This document shows, piece after piece, positions 27,909-37,399 of a stretch of 64,000 nucleotides of DNA. The DNA is taken from contig NZ_CP035000.1 of assembly GCF_002531755.2 (NCBI RefSeq), positions 558,001 to 622,000 of the forward strand. Reading direction: 5' to 3'. Both the position numbers and the translations under genes were made by a program. The stretch's first letter is position 1. Every line of letters begins with the position of its first letter. Source of the stretch: Rhizobium acidisoli. GTDB taxonomy: Bacteria > Pseudomonadota > Alphaproteobacteria > Rhizobiales > Rhizobiaceae. The notes below the pieces were generated by a model that was given only the letters and a program-made list of their open reading frames with translations, had not been told where the DNA came from and did not search any database.

Positions 27909-28913
27909 GTGACCACTTCACTCAACGACATAGCCGCCCGTGCAGGCGTTTCCGTCAAGACCGTCTCAGGCGCCTTGCATGGCGGCTCGGCGCGCATGTC
28001 GGAGGATACCCGGCAGCGGATCAAGGAGATCGCCGAGGAGCTGGGCTATGTCACCAACTTCGCCGCCCGCAGCATGCGGCAGGGCTGGATGCCGCTCGTT
28101 GGCCTGGTCGCGGATGATCTGATCACCTCGCCTTTTGCGACGGAGATCATCAGGGGGCTCGACGGCGCCGTGCGCGCCGCCGACATGGCCGTCTTCGCGA
28201 TGACGTTGGGCGGCCACCGGAGCGTGGCGTCGATCCTCGACGAGATGCGGCGGTTTCGCCCGCGGGCGATTGCCTATGCCGCCATGTATCACAAGAGCGT
28301 CGACCTGCCGCCCGAATTTGCCGATGCGGTCGGCGTCATGATCAACTGCCGCGATGCCAACGACCGCGTGACCTCGCTGGTGCCCGATGAAACCGGGGCG
28401 GCGCTGGAGATTACGAACTACCTCATCGACGCCGGCCGGCGCAACATTGCCTTCATCAATCTGCCTGGGCTGCTTGCTGGCGACCTACGCGAACTCGGTT
28501 TCCGGCAGGCGCTCGATCATGCCGGCATCGACGGAGCCGGCGCCATCGTCCTGCCTGCCGTCAGCAAGGCGATCTACAACGACCGGGCGCACAGCCTCGT
28601 GGGCATGCATGTCCATGCGCTGATGAACGGCCACCGGCGCCCCGATGCCATCCTGTGCGGCAATGACCGCGTGGCGATGGAAGTCTATGCGGCGCTGCGC
28701 CGGACAGGTGCCGCCATTCCCGATGACGTCGCCGTTGCGAGTTTCGACAACCAGGTCGAGATCGCCTCGCGTCTCGACCCGCCGCTGACCACCATGGCGC
28801 TGCCCCATCGCGCCATGGGCCGCCAGGCTGCGCAAATCCTGCTTGCCGAAGACCGGGCTCCGGTCGGAGTGCAGAAACTGCCGTTCCAACTGGTGGAGCG
28901 GGCATCCGTATAA
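27909..28913 (+). CDS. LacI-family regulator of the fructoside operon
   Basis: 334 residues from a GTG. The DNA-binding head is SLNDIAARAGVSVKTVSGAL with hinge NFAARSMRQG; the ligand core shows PLVGLVADDLITSPFATEII, DAILCGNDRVAMEVYAAL and VASFDNQVEIASRLDPPLTT. It is the first gene, 36 bases before the binding-protein gene, so it is probably co-transcribed and represses its own operon through the palindrome at 27878. The inducer is likely sucrose, fructose or a fructo-oligosaccharide product, by context. Confidence 0.88.
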   Translation: MTTSLNDIAARAGVSVKTVSGALHGGSARMSEDTRQRIKEIAEELGYVTNFAARSMRQGWMPLVGLVADDLITSPFATEIIRGLDGAVRAADMAVFAMTLGGHRSVASILDEMRRFRPRAIAYAAMYHKSVDLPPEFADAVGVMINCRDANDRVTSLVPDETGAALEITNYLIDAGRRNIAFINLPGLLAGDLRELGFRQALDHAGIDGAGAIVLPAVSKAIYNDRAHSLVGMHVHALMNGHRRPDAILCGNDRVAMEVYAALRRTGAAIPDDVAVASFDNQVEIASRLDPPLTTMALPHRAMGRQAAQILLAEDRAPVGVQKLPFQLVERASV

Positions 28914-28949
28914 ATTGAGAGAGTCCCATTCAATTGAGGAGGAATTCTG

Positions 28950-30242
28950 ATGGGTAAACGATTACTTTGGTCTCTGGTCCTGTCCTCGGTGCTATCAGCA
29001 TCATGGGCGCAAGCAGCCGAGAAAACCGCAATCCAGGTCATGCATCAGGGCGATCCCGGTTTTGTCGCCGCCTACGGCAAAGTCGCCGAACGGTTCGAGG
29101 CCGCCAATCCCGATGTCGACATACAGTTCATCTATGCGCCGCACGATGCCTATAACGAGAAGTTCAGCGCCGCCGTCATGGCCAAGCAACTGCCCGACGT
29201 CATGGAACTGGACGCGCCGTTCCTCGCCAACTACGTCTGGTCGGGTTATCTTCAGCCGATCAAGCCGCTGATCGACAAGGACCTCCTCGACGACATGACG
29301 GAGTCCAATATCGCCCAGGGCACATACCCGATCGACAAGGATCTCTATGCAATCGGGCTGACCGACTCGTCGGTGGTGCTTTATGGCAACAAGAAATATC
29401 TCGAAGCAATCGGCGCCCGCATCCCGAAATCCGTCGACGATGCCTGGACCCGGGAGGAGTTCGAAGGTTACCTCGAGAAGCTGTCCAAGCTCGACGGGGT
29501 GAAGTGGCCGATCGACACCTTCCGCGGCTACGGCATCAAGACCGAATGGATCACCTATGCCTATGGCCCGATCCTGCAATCGGCCGGCTGCGATCTCATC
29601 GACCGCGAGGCCTGGAAATCCGAGGGAACGCTGGACAGCGATGCCTGCGTCGATGCTCTCGCCATGATGCAGAAGTGGGTCAAGAACGGCTGGGTCGTGC
29701 CGCAATCGGCCGGAACCAACCAGTTCTTCGCCGAAGGCAATCCGGCAGCGCTGGCGCTCGGCGGACACTGGGTCTATGCCGAGGCCGTCGCGACCATGAA
29801 GGACAACATCGTCGTCCTGCCGCTTCCGAAGTTCGGCGCCAAGGGTGCGAGCCCCAATGGCACCTGGATCTGGGCGATCACCAAGACGTCGAAACATCCC
29901 GATATCGCCGCCAAGTTCATCAGCTTCCTGCTGAAGGACAAGGAGTATCGGGCCTACGTCGCAAGCCAGTCGGGTTATCCCGGCCTGAAGAGCTTTGCGG
30001 CCGAATCTCCGCTCTATGCAAACGGCGGCCCGATGGCGATCGCCTTCGAACAGGCGTCGAAGACAGCCGTCTCGCGCCCGCCGCATCCTGCTTATCCCAC
30101 AATCACCTCGGCCTTCATGCAGGCCGTCGATGAGGCGTTCAATGGCGGCGATCCCAAGGAGGCGCTGACATCGGCCGCCAAGAAGATCGATGAGGATATC
30201 GAGGACAATGACGGATATCCGCCGTTCGGCGACGGGCAATAA
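28950..30242 (+). CDS. Extracellular solute-binding protein for the fructoside ABC importer
   Basis: 430 residues. Signal peptide MGKRLLWSLVLSSVLSASWA followed by QAAEKT (cleavage likely after AQA). Family-1 binding-protein marks are FEAANPDVDIQFIYAPHDAY, DVMELDAPFLANYVWSGYL and GGHWVYAEAVATM. GAGGAGG lies before the ATG at 28950. It delivers substrate to the permeases 30335-32159; a 14-bp hairpin follows its stop. The presence of GH32 in the operon points to beta-fructosides. Confidence 0.9.
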   Translation: MGKRLLWSLVLSSVLSASWAQAAEKTAIQVMHQGDPGFVAAYGKVAERFEAANPDVDIQFIYAPHDAYNEKFSAAVMAKQLPDVMELDAPFLANYVWSGYLQPIKPLIDKDLLDDMTESNIAQGTYPIDKDLYAIGLTDSSVVLYGNKKYLEAIGARIPKSVDDAWTREEFEGYLEKLSKLDGVKWPIDTFRGYGIKTEWITYAYGPILQSAGCDLIDREAWKSEGTLDSDACVDALAMMQKWVKNGWVVPQSAGTNQFFAEGNPAALALGGHWVYAEAVATMKDNIVVLPLPKFGAKGASPNGTWIWAITKTSKHPDIAAKFISFLLKDKEYRAYVASQSGYPGLKSFAAESPLYANGGPMAIAFEQASKTAVSRPPHPAYPTITSAFMQAVDEAFNGGDPKEALTSAAKKIDEDIEDNDGYPPFGDGQ

Positions 30243-30267
30243 GCAGCATCGCCGCCGACAGGTCGAA

Positions 30268-30300
30268 GCCCTGCGATGTCTCCGGCAGACATCGCAGGGC
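30268..30300 (+). promoter_or_regulatory. Very stable stem-loop between binding-protein and permease genes
   Basis: GCCCTGCGATGTCT (30268-30281), loop CCGGC, AGACATCGCAGGGC (30287-30300): a perfect 14-bp stem in the 92-base gap. No U tract follows. It probably sets a higher binding-protein to permease ratio by protecting or trimming the mRNA. Confidence 0.7.
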
Positions 30301-30334
30301 GGGACCGGACCCAGGCTCGGAGAGGAGGAACCAG

Positions 30335-31273
30335 ATGGTCATGCAACAATCGATATCTTCGGCATCCGTCCGAAAGGCTCCGGCGCGCCGGCATGACAGG
30401 GGACGGCTGATGCAGGAAGCGGCCATGCTCGCGCCCGCGATGATCCTGCTGACCCTCTTTCTCATCCTGCCGTTCCTCTTGTCCTTCTGGACGGCAATGA
30501 CCAACCAGCCTCTGGTGCCGCGGCCGACGCCCGTCCGTTTCGTCTGGTTCAACAATTTCATCCGTATCTTCCAGGACGATCTTTTCTGGACTGCCCTTTG
30601 GAACGTCTCGCGCTTCACCTTCTGGATCATTCCGGCGCAGTGCGGCCTCGCTTTTGTGACGGCGCTGCTCTTGAATCAGAAGCTGCCGTTCCGCAATCTG
30701 CTGCGCGGCATGTTCTTCCTGCCGGCGATCACCTCGATGGTCGTTGTCTGCGTCATCTGGGGCACCCTGTTCCAGTATCCCACGGGACCGTTCAACCAGA
30801 TCCTCGGCTTTCTCTCCGGCGGGGCGATCCAGCCGATCGATTGGCTCGGCGATCCGCAATGGGCGATGTTCTCGCTCGTCCTGCTTTCGGCCTGGCAGGC
30901 TTACGGCTTCCAGATGATCGTCTATCTCGCCGGCCTTCAGGGCATTCCGGACGAACTCTACGATGCCGCCAAGATCGACGGTGCGAACGCTTTGCGCCGC
31001 TTCTGGCATGTGACCATGCCGGGCCTCAGGCCGACCCATGTCTTCGTGCTGGTGATCACCACCATCCAGGCGTTCAAGCTCTATACCCAGGTGGCGATCC
31101 TCACGCAGGGCGGGCCGAAGAGCAGCACCGAAACGGTGGTGCACTACATGGTCCGTTCCGGCTTCGAAGAGCAGAAGATGGGCTACGCCTCTGCCGTTTC
31201 GGTCATCTTGTTCGTGATCGTTCTCATCATCGCGCTGATCCAGCGCCAGCTCCTGAGGCGCTTCGATGTCTGA
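30335..31273 (+). CDS. Sugar ABC transporter permease (MalF type)
   Basis: 312 residues, six predicted helices beginning MLAPAMILLTLFLILPFLLS. The EAA loop is ELYDAAKIDGANALRRFWHVTMPGL, contacting the ATPase. GAGGAGG 6 bases before the ATG at 30335. It overlaps the next permease by 8 bases, indicating coupled synthesis of the membrane heterodimer for fructoside uptake. Confidence 0.9.
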   Translation: MVMQQSISSASVRKAPARRHDRGRLMQEAAMLAPAMILLTLFLILPFLLSFWTAMTNQPLVPRPTPVRFVWFNNFIRIFQDDLFWTALWNVSRFTFWIIPAQCGLAFVTALLLNQKLPFRNLLRGMFFLPAITSMVVVCVIWGTLFQYPTGPFNQILGFLSGGAIQPIDWLGDPQWAMFSLVLLSAWQAYGFQMIVYLAGLQGIPDELYDAAKIDGANALRRFWHVTMPGLRPTHVFVLVITTIQAFKLYTQVAILTQGGPKSSTETVVHYMVRSGFEEQKMGYASAVSVILFVIVLIIALIQRQLLRRFDV

Positions 31274-32159
31274 TCTCGCACTCTCGATCCCGCAGGCCCG
31301 CACGGCGCGGCTCCGTTCCCCCGCAACGGTTCTTCGCATCATCCAGACGATATGCATTTTCATCATCGCACTGGTGATCGTGTCTCCGTTACTGCTTCTG
31401 GTCGTGGCAAGCCTCAAGGATGACCGGTTCCAGATTCTGGCCGACATGGGCAGCTTCCGCGCCTACTGGGTTTCGAACCCGACGCTGTCCAACTATGCCG
31501 AGGTCGGCCACCTCTCAGGTGAACTCGCCTTCGGACGCTACCTCATCAACTCGCTGATCATCCTGGTCACGACGGTCTGTTCCGGCCTGATTGTGAATTC
31601 GATGGCCGCGTTTGTGCTGGCCTGGGGATCGTTCAAGGGCCGTGCCGTCATCCTGTCGATCGTGATCGCGCTCTATGTGATCCCGCAGGAAAGCATCATC
31701 ATGCCGCTCGTGATCATGGTTTCCAGGGCGGGAATGACCGACACCTTCGCGGTGCAGATCGTGCCCTGGGTCGCCAGCCCCCTTTATATCTTCCTGCTCT
31801 ACCAGTTCTTCGCGCAACTGCCGAAGGAATTGCTGGAGGCCGCCGAGATCGACGGCGCGTCCTTTTTCCGGGCGTATCGCTCCATCTTCCTGCCGCTCAG
31901 CCTGCCCGCACTCGCCACCGTGTCGATCCTCATGGGGATCGAAACCTGGAACCAGTATCTCTGGCCGATCCTGGTGACACAGACCGACTATGCCCGGCCG
32001 ATCGCGGTGGCCATCGCCACCTTCTTCGGACAGGACAGCATCTACTGGGATCGTGCGATGGCCGCCTCCGTTTTGATGATGATCCCGATCCTTGGGCTCT
32101 ACCTCGCATTCCAGCGCTGGTTCGTGAGCTCCTTTATCGGCTCCGCCGTGAAAGGTTGA
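31266..32159 (+). CDS. Sugar ABC transporter permease (MalG type)
   Basis: 297 residues, six predicted helices. The EAA loop reads ELLEAAEIDGASFFRAYRSIFLPLSLPAL and the C-terminus ends FIGSAVKG, typical of MalG-like subunits. Overlaps the previous gene by 8 bases and is followed after 4 bases by the GH32 gene. Partner of the 30335 product. Confidence 0.9.
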   Translation: MSDLALSIPQARTARLRSPATVLRIIQTICIFIIALVIVSPLLLLVVASLKDDRFQILADMGSFRAYWVSNPTLSNYAEVGHLSGELAFGRYLINSLIILVTTVCSGLIVNSMAAFVLAWGSFKGRAVILSIVIALYVIPQESIIMPLVIMVSRAGMTDTFAVQIVPWVASPLYIFLLYQFFAQLPKELLEAAEIDGASFFRAYRSIFLPLSLPALATVSILMGIETWNQYLWPILVTQTDYARPIAVAIATFFGQDSIYWDRAMAASVLMMIPILGLYLAFQRWFVSSFIGSAVKG

Positions 32160-32163
32160 ATTG

Positions 32164-33882
32164 ATGACAAGCCAAGCGATTTCTCCGTCCGATCAAGTGG
32201 GGCTGGAGACGATCAGCGCCGTCCTGCCCGAGGGGGCCACGATCCATGCCTGGATCAGGGCATCGCATGCCGGCACCCCGGGCAAGCTGACGGCACATGT
32301 CGACGGGAACCCGGCCGGTGCTGTCGAAACATCCAATCCGCATGAGTTCGAGTTTCGGCGGCTGGCCCTGGAAAGAGGCGGAGAGGCGGCCTTCTCCTAC
32401 GATCCCGTGACGACCGAAATATCGGTGCTCTATGCTTTTCTCCCACCCGTCGTTCTGGAAGACGGCATCCGGCTGCTGCATGTCCGACAATGCACCGCCA
32501 CAACTGAGGTCCCGGGCAGCTATCATTTCCGCCCGCTATTTGGTTGGATGAACGACCCCAACGGATTCGGAAGGTTCGGCGGCAAGCTGCACCTCTTCTA
32601 CCAGCATTATCCCCATAGCCCCCGGTGGAACAACATGCATTGGGGTCATGCGGTTTCGGAGGACTATCTTCACTGGAAGCATCTGCCGATCTTTCTTTTC
32701 CCTTCCGATGAACTCGCGCAGCGGGCCGACGGGCGGGGCGGGGCATTTTCCGGCTCCGCGATCGCTCTTCCCGGCGATGAAGCTGGCCTTCGCATTTTCT
32801 TCACCGAGCACATGAAGGATCGGGAACCGGAGGAGCAGGTCCAGTTCACCGCCACCAGCCGCGATCTTGTCAATGTCGAGCCGGCGAAGCTGATCCTGCC
32901 GGCGCGTCCCGCCGGGCTCGGCCTGACGACCGACTTCCGCGATCCCTATGTCTTCCTCGGGCCTGACGGAAGATGGAAGATGCTGCTCGGCACCCGCGAC
33001 CGCGAGGGCGGCGTCATCCTGCTCTACGAAACCGATGATCCGGCCGCGGTGGCGGGATGGACCTTCCTCGGCATGCTTCACCGCGAGAACCGCTTCGGCA
33101 TGACCGCGGCGGAGTGCCCCTGCATGGTGCCCCTCGACGGTCCAGCTAACGACCCGATGACACGCTGGGCCCTGATCTTCGGTCTGCTGACTAGCCGCGA
33201 CCCGGCAACGGGCCGGCGCAACATGACGCTTGCGAGCGTCGGCCATTTCGATGGCCAAAGCTTCTCGATGGAATTCGAACAGGACCTGGACTTCGGCACC
33301 GACGCCTACGCGTTCCAGGCCTTCGTCGACGATGCCGGCCCGATCGGCATCGCGTGGCTTGCGAACTGGACGGATATTTCCAGAGAGATCGACATGCCGA
33401 CGGCGATGACCCTGCCGCGCCGGCTGGCATTGAAAAGCGGGGCGCTGATCACGCCGCCGGTCGCCGCTGTGGAAAGCCTGCGGCAGCACCGGCTGGATGC
33501 CGGAGGCCTTCTGGAAGGCCAGGCCGTCGCTCTCGCCAACGGCTCCGTCGAAATCCTGCTCACCTTGAAGGAAGCCGGCAACACCTTCCGTTTGGAATTC
33601 GAACATTCCGAAGCAACTGTCGCTGTTCAGTTGAATGATGATGGGCTGAGCATTCCCTTTTCGGTGGCGAACGCCAAGGCATCACCCCGCTATATCGCCG
33701 CCCGCGCACGCCCGTCGACCATCCGGATATTCCTTGATGCAGGCTCGCTCGAGGTCTTTGCCGACGATGGCCGCTGGACGGGAACCAAGCGGTTGCCCGG
33801 ATTCAAGGGCGTAAGCTCGGTGCGTCTGACCGCGCCCGAGGGCAATGTGCTCGCTGCCGAAATCTGGCAGCTCGGTCTTTAA
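32164..33882 (+). CDS. Glycoside hydrolase family 32 beta-fructosidase, cytoplasmic
   Basis: 572 residues without signal peptide. Residues about 1-115 are an extra beta-rich N-terminal part. The GH32 five-blade domain starts with FRPLFGWMNDPNGFGRFGGK (nucleophile Asp in WMNDPNG), continues with FSGSAIALPG, has TTDFRDPYVFLG (stabilising Asp in RDP) and MTAAECPCMVPL (acid/base Glu in ECP). The C-terminal beta sandwich has IRIFLDAGSLEVFADDG. It splits sucrose or fructo-oligosaccharides after import. The ATG at 32164 is preferred to a TTG one codon earlier. Confidence 0.92.
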   Translation: MTSQAISPSDQVGLETISAVLPEGATIHAWIRASHAGTPGKLTAHVDGNPAGAVETSNPHEFEFRRLALERGGEAAFSYDPVTTEISVLYAFLPPVVLEDGIRLLHVRQCTATTEVPGSYHFRPLFGWMNDPNGFGRFGGKLHLFYQHYPHSPRWNNMHWGHAVSEDYLHWKHLPIFLFPSDELAQRADGRGGAFSGSAIALPGDEAGLRIFFTEHMKDREPEEQVQFTATSRDLVNVEPAKLILPARPAGLGLTTDFRDPYVFLGPDGRWKMLLGTRDREGGVILLYETDDPAAVAGWTFLGMLHRENRFGMTAAECPCMVPLDGPANDPMTRWALIFGLLTSRDPATGRRNMTLASVGHFDGQSFSMEFEQDLDFGTDAYAFQAFVDDAGPIGIAWLANWTDISREIDMPTAMTLPRRLALKSGALITPPVAAVESLRQHRLDAGGLLEGQAVALANGSVEILLTLKEAGNTFRLEFEHSEATVAVQLNDDGLSIPFSVANAKASPRYIAARARPSTIRIFLDAGSLEVFADDGRWTGTKRLPGFKGVSSVRLTAPEGNVLAAEIWQLGL

Positions 33883-33902
33883 TCGCTGGAGGATGAAACG
33901 AC

Positions 33903-34946
33903 ATGGCATCGGTTACAATAGACCAAGCCCGCAAGCACTATGGTGCCGTTCCGGTGATCCACGGCGTCTCCGTAGATATTGAGGACGGCGAATTCGTCAC
34001 GCTCGTCGGCCCCTCGGGCTGCGGCAAGTCTACGCTGCTCAGAATGCTCGCAGGGCTGGAGCAGATCAGCGACGGCGAAATCCGCATCGGCGGCCGGGTC
34101 GTGAACGACGTGGCGCCGAAAGAGCGGGATATCGCCATGGTGTTTCAGAGTTACGCGCTCTATCCGCACATGACCGTCGCGGAGAATATGGGCTTCGCTC
34201 TGAAGCTTCAGGGGCGGAACAAATCGACCATCGAAAAGCAGGTGAAGGAGGCGGCCGACATTCTGGCGCTTGGACCTCTCCTCGACAGATTGCCCAAACA
34301 GCTGTCGGGCGGCCAGCGCCAGCGCGTCGCCATGGGCCGGGCGATCGTCCGCCACCCGCAGGTCTTTCTCTTCGACGAGCCGCTCTCGAACCTCGACGCC
34401 AGGTTGCGTGTGACGATGCGGGCGGAAATCAAGGAGCTTCACCAGCGGCTGAAGACCACCACCGTCTATGTCACCCATGATCAGGTCGAAGCCATGACCA
34501 TGGCCGACAAAATCGTCGTGATGCGCAGCGGCCGCGTGGAGCAGATCGGCAAGCCGCTCGAACTCTTCGATCGGCCGGCAAATACTTTCGTCGCCTCCTT
34601 CATCGGCTCGCCCGCCATGAACCTGTTCGAAGGCAAGGTCAGCGGCGGCAGCTTCGTTTTGGACGGAACCAGCCTGCCTCTGCCGCCCGGCCGGCAAGCG
34701 GCGGACGCCGTCACCTATGGCATCCGCCCCGAGCATCTGTCGATCCGCGAGGACGGGGTGCCGGCCACCATCGTCGTCGTCGAGCCGACCGGATCGGAAA
34801 CCCTCATCAACGCCAGGCTCGGAAATGCCGATATCACGCTGCTTCTGCGCGAGCGGGTCGACTTTCAGCCGGGACAACAAATCTCGATCGCCCCTGACCT
34901 GTCGAAGGTGCATTTGTTTGGAACAGGCGGCAATCGCCTGAATTAA
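33903..34946 (+). CDS. Sugar ABC transporter ATP-binding protein (MalK/UgpC type)
   Basis: 347 residues: Walker A GPSGCGKST, signature LSGGQRQRVAMGRAIV, Walker B VFLFDEPLSNLD, His-switch YVTHDQVEAMTMAD, regulatory C-terminus with YGIRPEHLSIRED. It is the last gene of the fructoside operon and closely resembles the ATPase at 6827-7897. Twenty bases separate it from the GH32 stop, with GGAGGATG before the ATG. Confidence 0.92.
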   Translation: MASVTIDQARKHYGAVPVIHGVSVDIEDGEFVTLVGPSGCGKSTLLRMLAGLEQISDGEIRIGGRVVNDVAPKERDIAMVFQSYALYPHMTVAENMGFALKLQGRNKSTIEKQVKEAADILALGPLLDRLPKQLSGGQRQRVAMGRAIVRHPQVFLFDEPLSNLDARLRVTMRAEIKELHQRLKTTTVYVTHDQVEAMTMADKIVVMRSGRVEQIGKPLELFDRPANTFVASFIGSPAMNLFEGKVSGGSFVLDGTSLPLPPGRQAADAVTYGIRPEHLSIREDGVPATIVVVEPTGSETLINARLGNADITLLLRERVDFQPGQQISIAPDLSKVHLFGTGGNRLN

Positions 34947-35041
34947 GATGGGGCGTTTTGGGCGGCACGCCGATCGTGAGTGTCGCAGAGATCCCTCGCA
35001 AAATGCCCAACCTTTGCGAGGGGCTGCTTCGGTCACGCCAT

Positions 35042-36115
35042 TTATGGATGGACCTTCTGAAAATCCGACGTTTCCGATGTCTCAACCGACAGATCGGGGC
35101 CAAGCGCGCTCAGGAAACTCGCGGCATGGAAAATGGCAGCCGGCGGCTTGGCCCCGGTTTCGCGGATGTCACCGGACAGGATCCGCTGGACCGCTTCGCA
35201 GATGATCGGCGCCGTGACGGCATAGATGTCCTGGCCCTGGGCGAGACTCCGACGGCGCAGCTCGCCTTGCGTGACGATCACCTCAACGGCGAAGCGCTGC
35301 GCCGAACGTCCGGTTTCATCGATGGCCTGGGGCGGGGGCGTCGATGTATCCCGAACATCGCGCAGGGCAATCGTGCTGAGAAAGGTATGCAGCTCGTTGG
35401 TCCGGACGTGGCGGGCGATCAGCGGCACTTCCGAAAATGGAAGCTCGATGAATGTCTGTTGGCCGAATGGGGCCGGCAAAACCGATACCTTCTCGGCCGG
35501 CGGCTGGTGCACGGGCCTAAGCTCGCCACCGCTGACCGCCAGGCGCTTTGCGGTGTTCTTTTCCCCGGTCACGCGCGTGCCTTTGGTGGGCAGCCAGCTA
35601 TCGAGCGCAACCCGGATTTCGACACCGTCGGCATGCTGCCATTCGTCCATCAGGGCTGCCACCAGCAGGTCGGCCAGTCCACCGTAAAATCCCATCGCCG
35701 GGATGACGACTACGCCGGCTTTCCGGGCCGCAGCCTCATGCCGGTCGAACGTCGCCTGTACGCTCGGCTGTTCAGCCGTGACGTCGAGATAGTGGATGCC
35801 GGCCCGCAACGCGGCGCGCACGACGGCGTCGGCTGTGTCCATGAACGGGCCGGCGCAGTTGATGACCGCCGCCGCGCCGGGAAGCGCCCGGTCCAGCGCT
35901 GCATCATCCTCTATCGCTGCTTCGCGGCATTCGATGCCGCGCTCCGCAAAGCGCGCGCCCGCCAATCGTTCGGCACTCCGTCCGATCGCGATCGGCTTGA
36001 GCCCGCGCCGCAACAGTTCGGCGACGACAAAACGGCCGGTATGGCCATTCGCGCCAAGGACCGCCACGGCCTCGGATGGTGTTCTGGTGATGTCGGCTTG
36101 TTGGGTCGCGGTCAT
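35042..36115 (-). CDS. Saccharopine dehydrogenase-like NAD(P)-binding oxidoreductase
   Basis: 357 residues. AVAVLGANGHTGRFVVAELL is the GxxGxxG dinucleotide motif, followed by AAAVINCAGPFMDTADAVV and GIHYLDVTAEQPSVQATF, the pattern of the saccharopine-dehydrogenase NADP-binding family, most members of which have unknown substrates. The ATG at 36115 has GGAGAG just before it; starts at 36127 or 36151 are possible but lie within or next to operator-like sequence. Divergent from a TetR gene, which probably represses it. Confidence 0.78.
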   Translation of the reverse strand: MTATQQADITRTPSEAVAVLGANGHTGRFVVAELLRRGLKPIAIGRSAERLAGARFAERGIECREAAIEDDAALDRALPGAAAVINCAGPFMDTADAVVRAALRAGIHYLDVTAEQPSVQATFDRHEAAARKAGVVVIPAMGFYGGLADLLVAALMDEWQHADGVEIRVALDSWLPTKGTRVTGEKNTAKRLAVSGGELRPVHQPPAEKVSVLPAPFGQQTFIELPFSEVPLIARHVRTNELHTFLSTIALRDVRDTSTPPPQAIDETGRSAQRFAVEVIVTQGELRRRSLAQGQDIYAVTAPIICEAVQRILSGDIRETGAKPPAAIFHAASFLSALGPDLSVETSETSDFQKVHP

Positions 36116-36130
36116 TGCTCTCTCCATCGC

Positions 36131-36170
36131 TACAGACCTGTCTGTACTCAATAAAACATACAGGTCTGTA
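36131..36170. promoter_or_regulatory. Two palindromic operators for the divergent TetR regulator
   Basis: TACAGAC-CT-GTCTGTA (36131-36146) and TACAG-GT-CTGTA (36159-36170), centres 26 bp apart, lie between the oxidoreductase and the TetR gene. Short-spacer dyads of this ACAGACC type are usual for TetR/AcrR repressors. They would cover the promoter of the oxidoreductase and possibly the regulator's own. Confidence 0.75.
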
Positions 36171-36218
36171 GCGTGTCAATCAACTTTCTGCTAGGGTGAC
36201 TGAATTGGAGATACGCGA

Positions 36219-36815
36219 ATGACGAAAAGCCCAGTGATTGCACCTGCCCCAGCCGTGAACGACGTGCGGGACAGAATTCTCGAAACGGCATCGGAACTCT
36301 TCTACCGCCGCGGCGTGCGTGCCGTCGGCGTCGATCTGGTGGTTGAAAAATCCGGTGTCGCCAAAACCAGCCTTTACCGCCATTTCGGCACGAAGGACGA
36401 TTTGATCGCGGCCTTCCTGAAGCGCGAGGATCTGGACTTCTGGAGCACCTGGGACAGGGTAACCGAACAGCATGCGGATGACGCCGGGGCTGAACTCGAT
36501 GCCCATTTCGAGTGGATCGGCGAACGGGTCGGCCGGGACAATTACCGCGGCTGCCCGCAGATCAACACGGCGGCCGAGTTTCCGGAAGCCGGTCACCCCG
36601 CCCGCAAAGTCGCCGAAGCCCACATGCGGGAAATGCGGCGGCGCCTGGAGACCATCGCCGGGAGACTGGCGGTCGCGGCGCCCGATCGGCTTGCCGGGCA
36701 ACTCGCCGTGCTGATCAACGGCGCCTTTGTCAGCATGCAGGTCTTCGAACCCGGCGAGGCCACCGCTTTGCTTCGCGACGCAGCACACGCCCTGATCGCC
36801 GCCAGCCGCGGCTAA
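36219..36815 (+). CDS. TetR/AcrR-family repressor
   Basis: 198 residues. The DNA-binding head is VRDRILETASELFYRRGVRA, LVVEKSGVAKTSLYRHFGTKDDL; the C-terminal helical domain has RDNYRGCPQINTAAEF and HPARKVAEAHMREM, as in a TetR subgroup with a conserved CP motif in the ligand pocket. Divergent from the 35042 oxidoreductase with two operator-like dyads between. An inverted repeat about 150 bases past the stop may end the transcript. Confidence 0.88.
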   Translation: MTKSPVIAPAPAVNDVRDRILETASELFYRRGVRAVGVDLVVEKSGVAKTSLYRHFGTKDDLIAAFLKREDLDFWSTWDRVTEQHADDAGAELDAHFEWIGERVGRDNYRGCPQINTAAEFPEAGHPARKVAEAHMREMRRRLETIAGRLAVAAPDRLAGQLAVLINGAFVSMQVFEPGEATALLRDAAHALIAASRG

Positions 36816-36961
36816 GTTTGTGGATGCAGACTTCTCAGAGTTGGGAAATGGATCAAGAAGAACTGGCCACGCATCGGGATCGAGAGATCCCGTTGTACCG
36901 CAGCATCTCCTGCCGGCGCGGGAGCGCTTGGCATGGTATCGATGCGTATCGTCAAACCGTC

Positions 36962-37008
36962 TCAGGCGCGGCGACTGACGTGATTGGAAATCACCGCGCC
37001 GCGCCTGA
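36962..37008 (+). terminator. Long hairpin downstream of the TetR gene
   Basis: TCAGGCGCGG (36962-36971) pairs with CCGCGCCTGA (36999-37008), and inside it GTGATT with a GGAA loop pairs with ATCAC. No U tract follows. Possibly a terminator for the TetR gene or for the minus-strand small gene at 37063. Confidence 0.45.
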
Positions 37009-37062
37009 CAGTGCTGCCATCTCATCGATACAAAAACAGAATAATTCCATGCGATCGTTTTT

Positions 37063-37263
37063 CTAATTCGGTCGAAGCTTTTTGGTCGCGATCAGCATGA
37101 CGAGATCTTCGGAGGCATCGGCGAGCTCCAATGCCAATTCCGCAGCCGACCATCCATGTTTCTGCAAACTGACGAGCATTTCCACCATTGCGACTTCGAC
37201 CTCTCGTCTGCAGCTCGAAATCGGCTTCAATTCGATTTGTTTCTCATCACATGCGGTCGTCAT
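37063..37263 (-). CDS. Small conserved-looking hypothetical protein, 66 aa
   Basis: The ATG at 37263 follows GGAGGCTAAG, a strong site; a longer frame to 37386 is not needed. The protein, MTTACDEKQIELKPISSCRR then VEVAMVEMLVSLQKHGWSAA and LALELADASEDLVMLIATKK, is mostly helical and acidic/amphipathic. I do not recognise a named family. It stands alone between the TetR and AraC genes. Confidence 0.65.
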   Translation of the reverse strand: MTTACDEKQIELKPISSCRREVEVAMVEMLVSLQKHGWSAAELALELADASEDLVMLIATKKLRPN

Positions 37264-37399
37264 CTTAGCCTCCGTTCTGCCGATGGGCAGCGTCACAAAA
37301 TTCGCCAATGGGTGGATATGGTAAGGGTTGCGTGCAAGCCTCGGCCTTATTACGCATCGACACAGACAGCCTCGGCCTGCGCGCAACCCCTTCGCGTCC

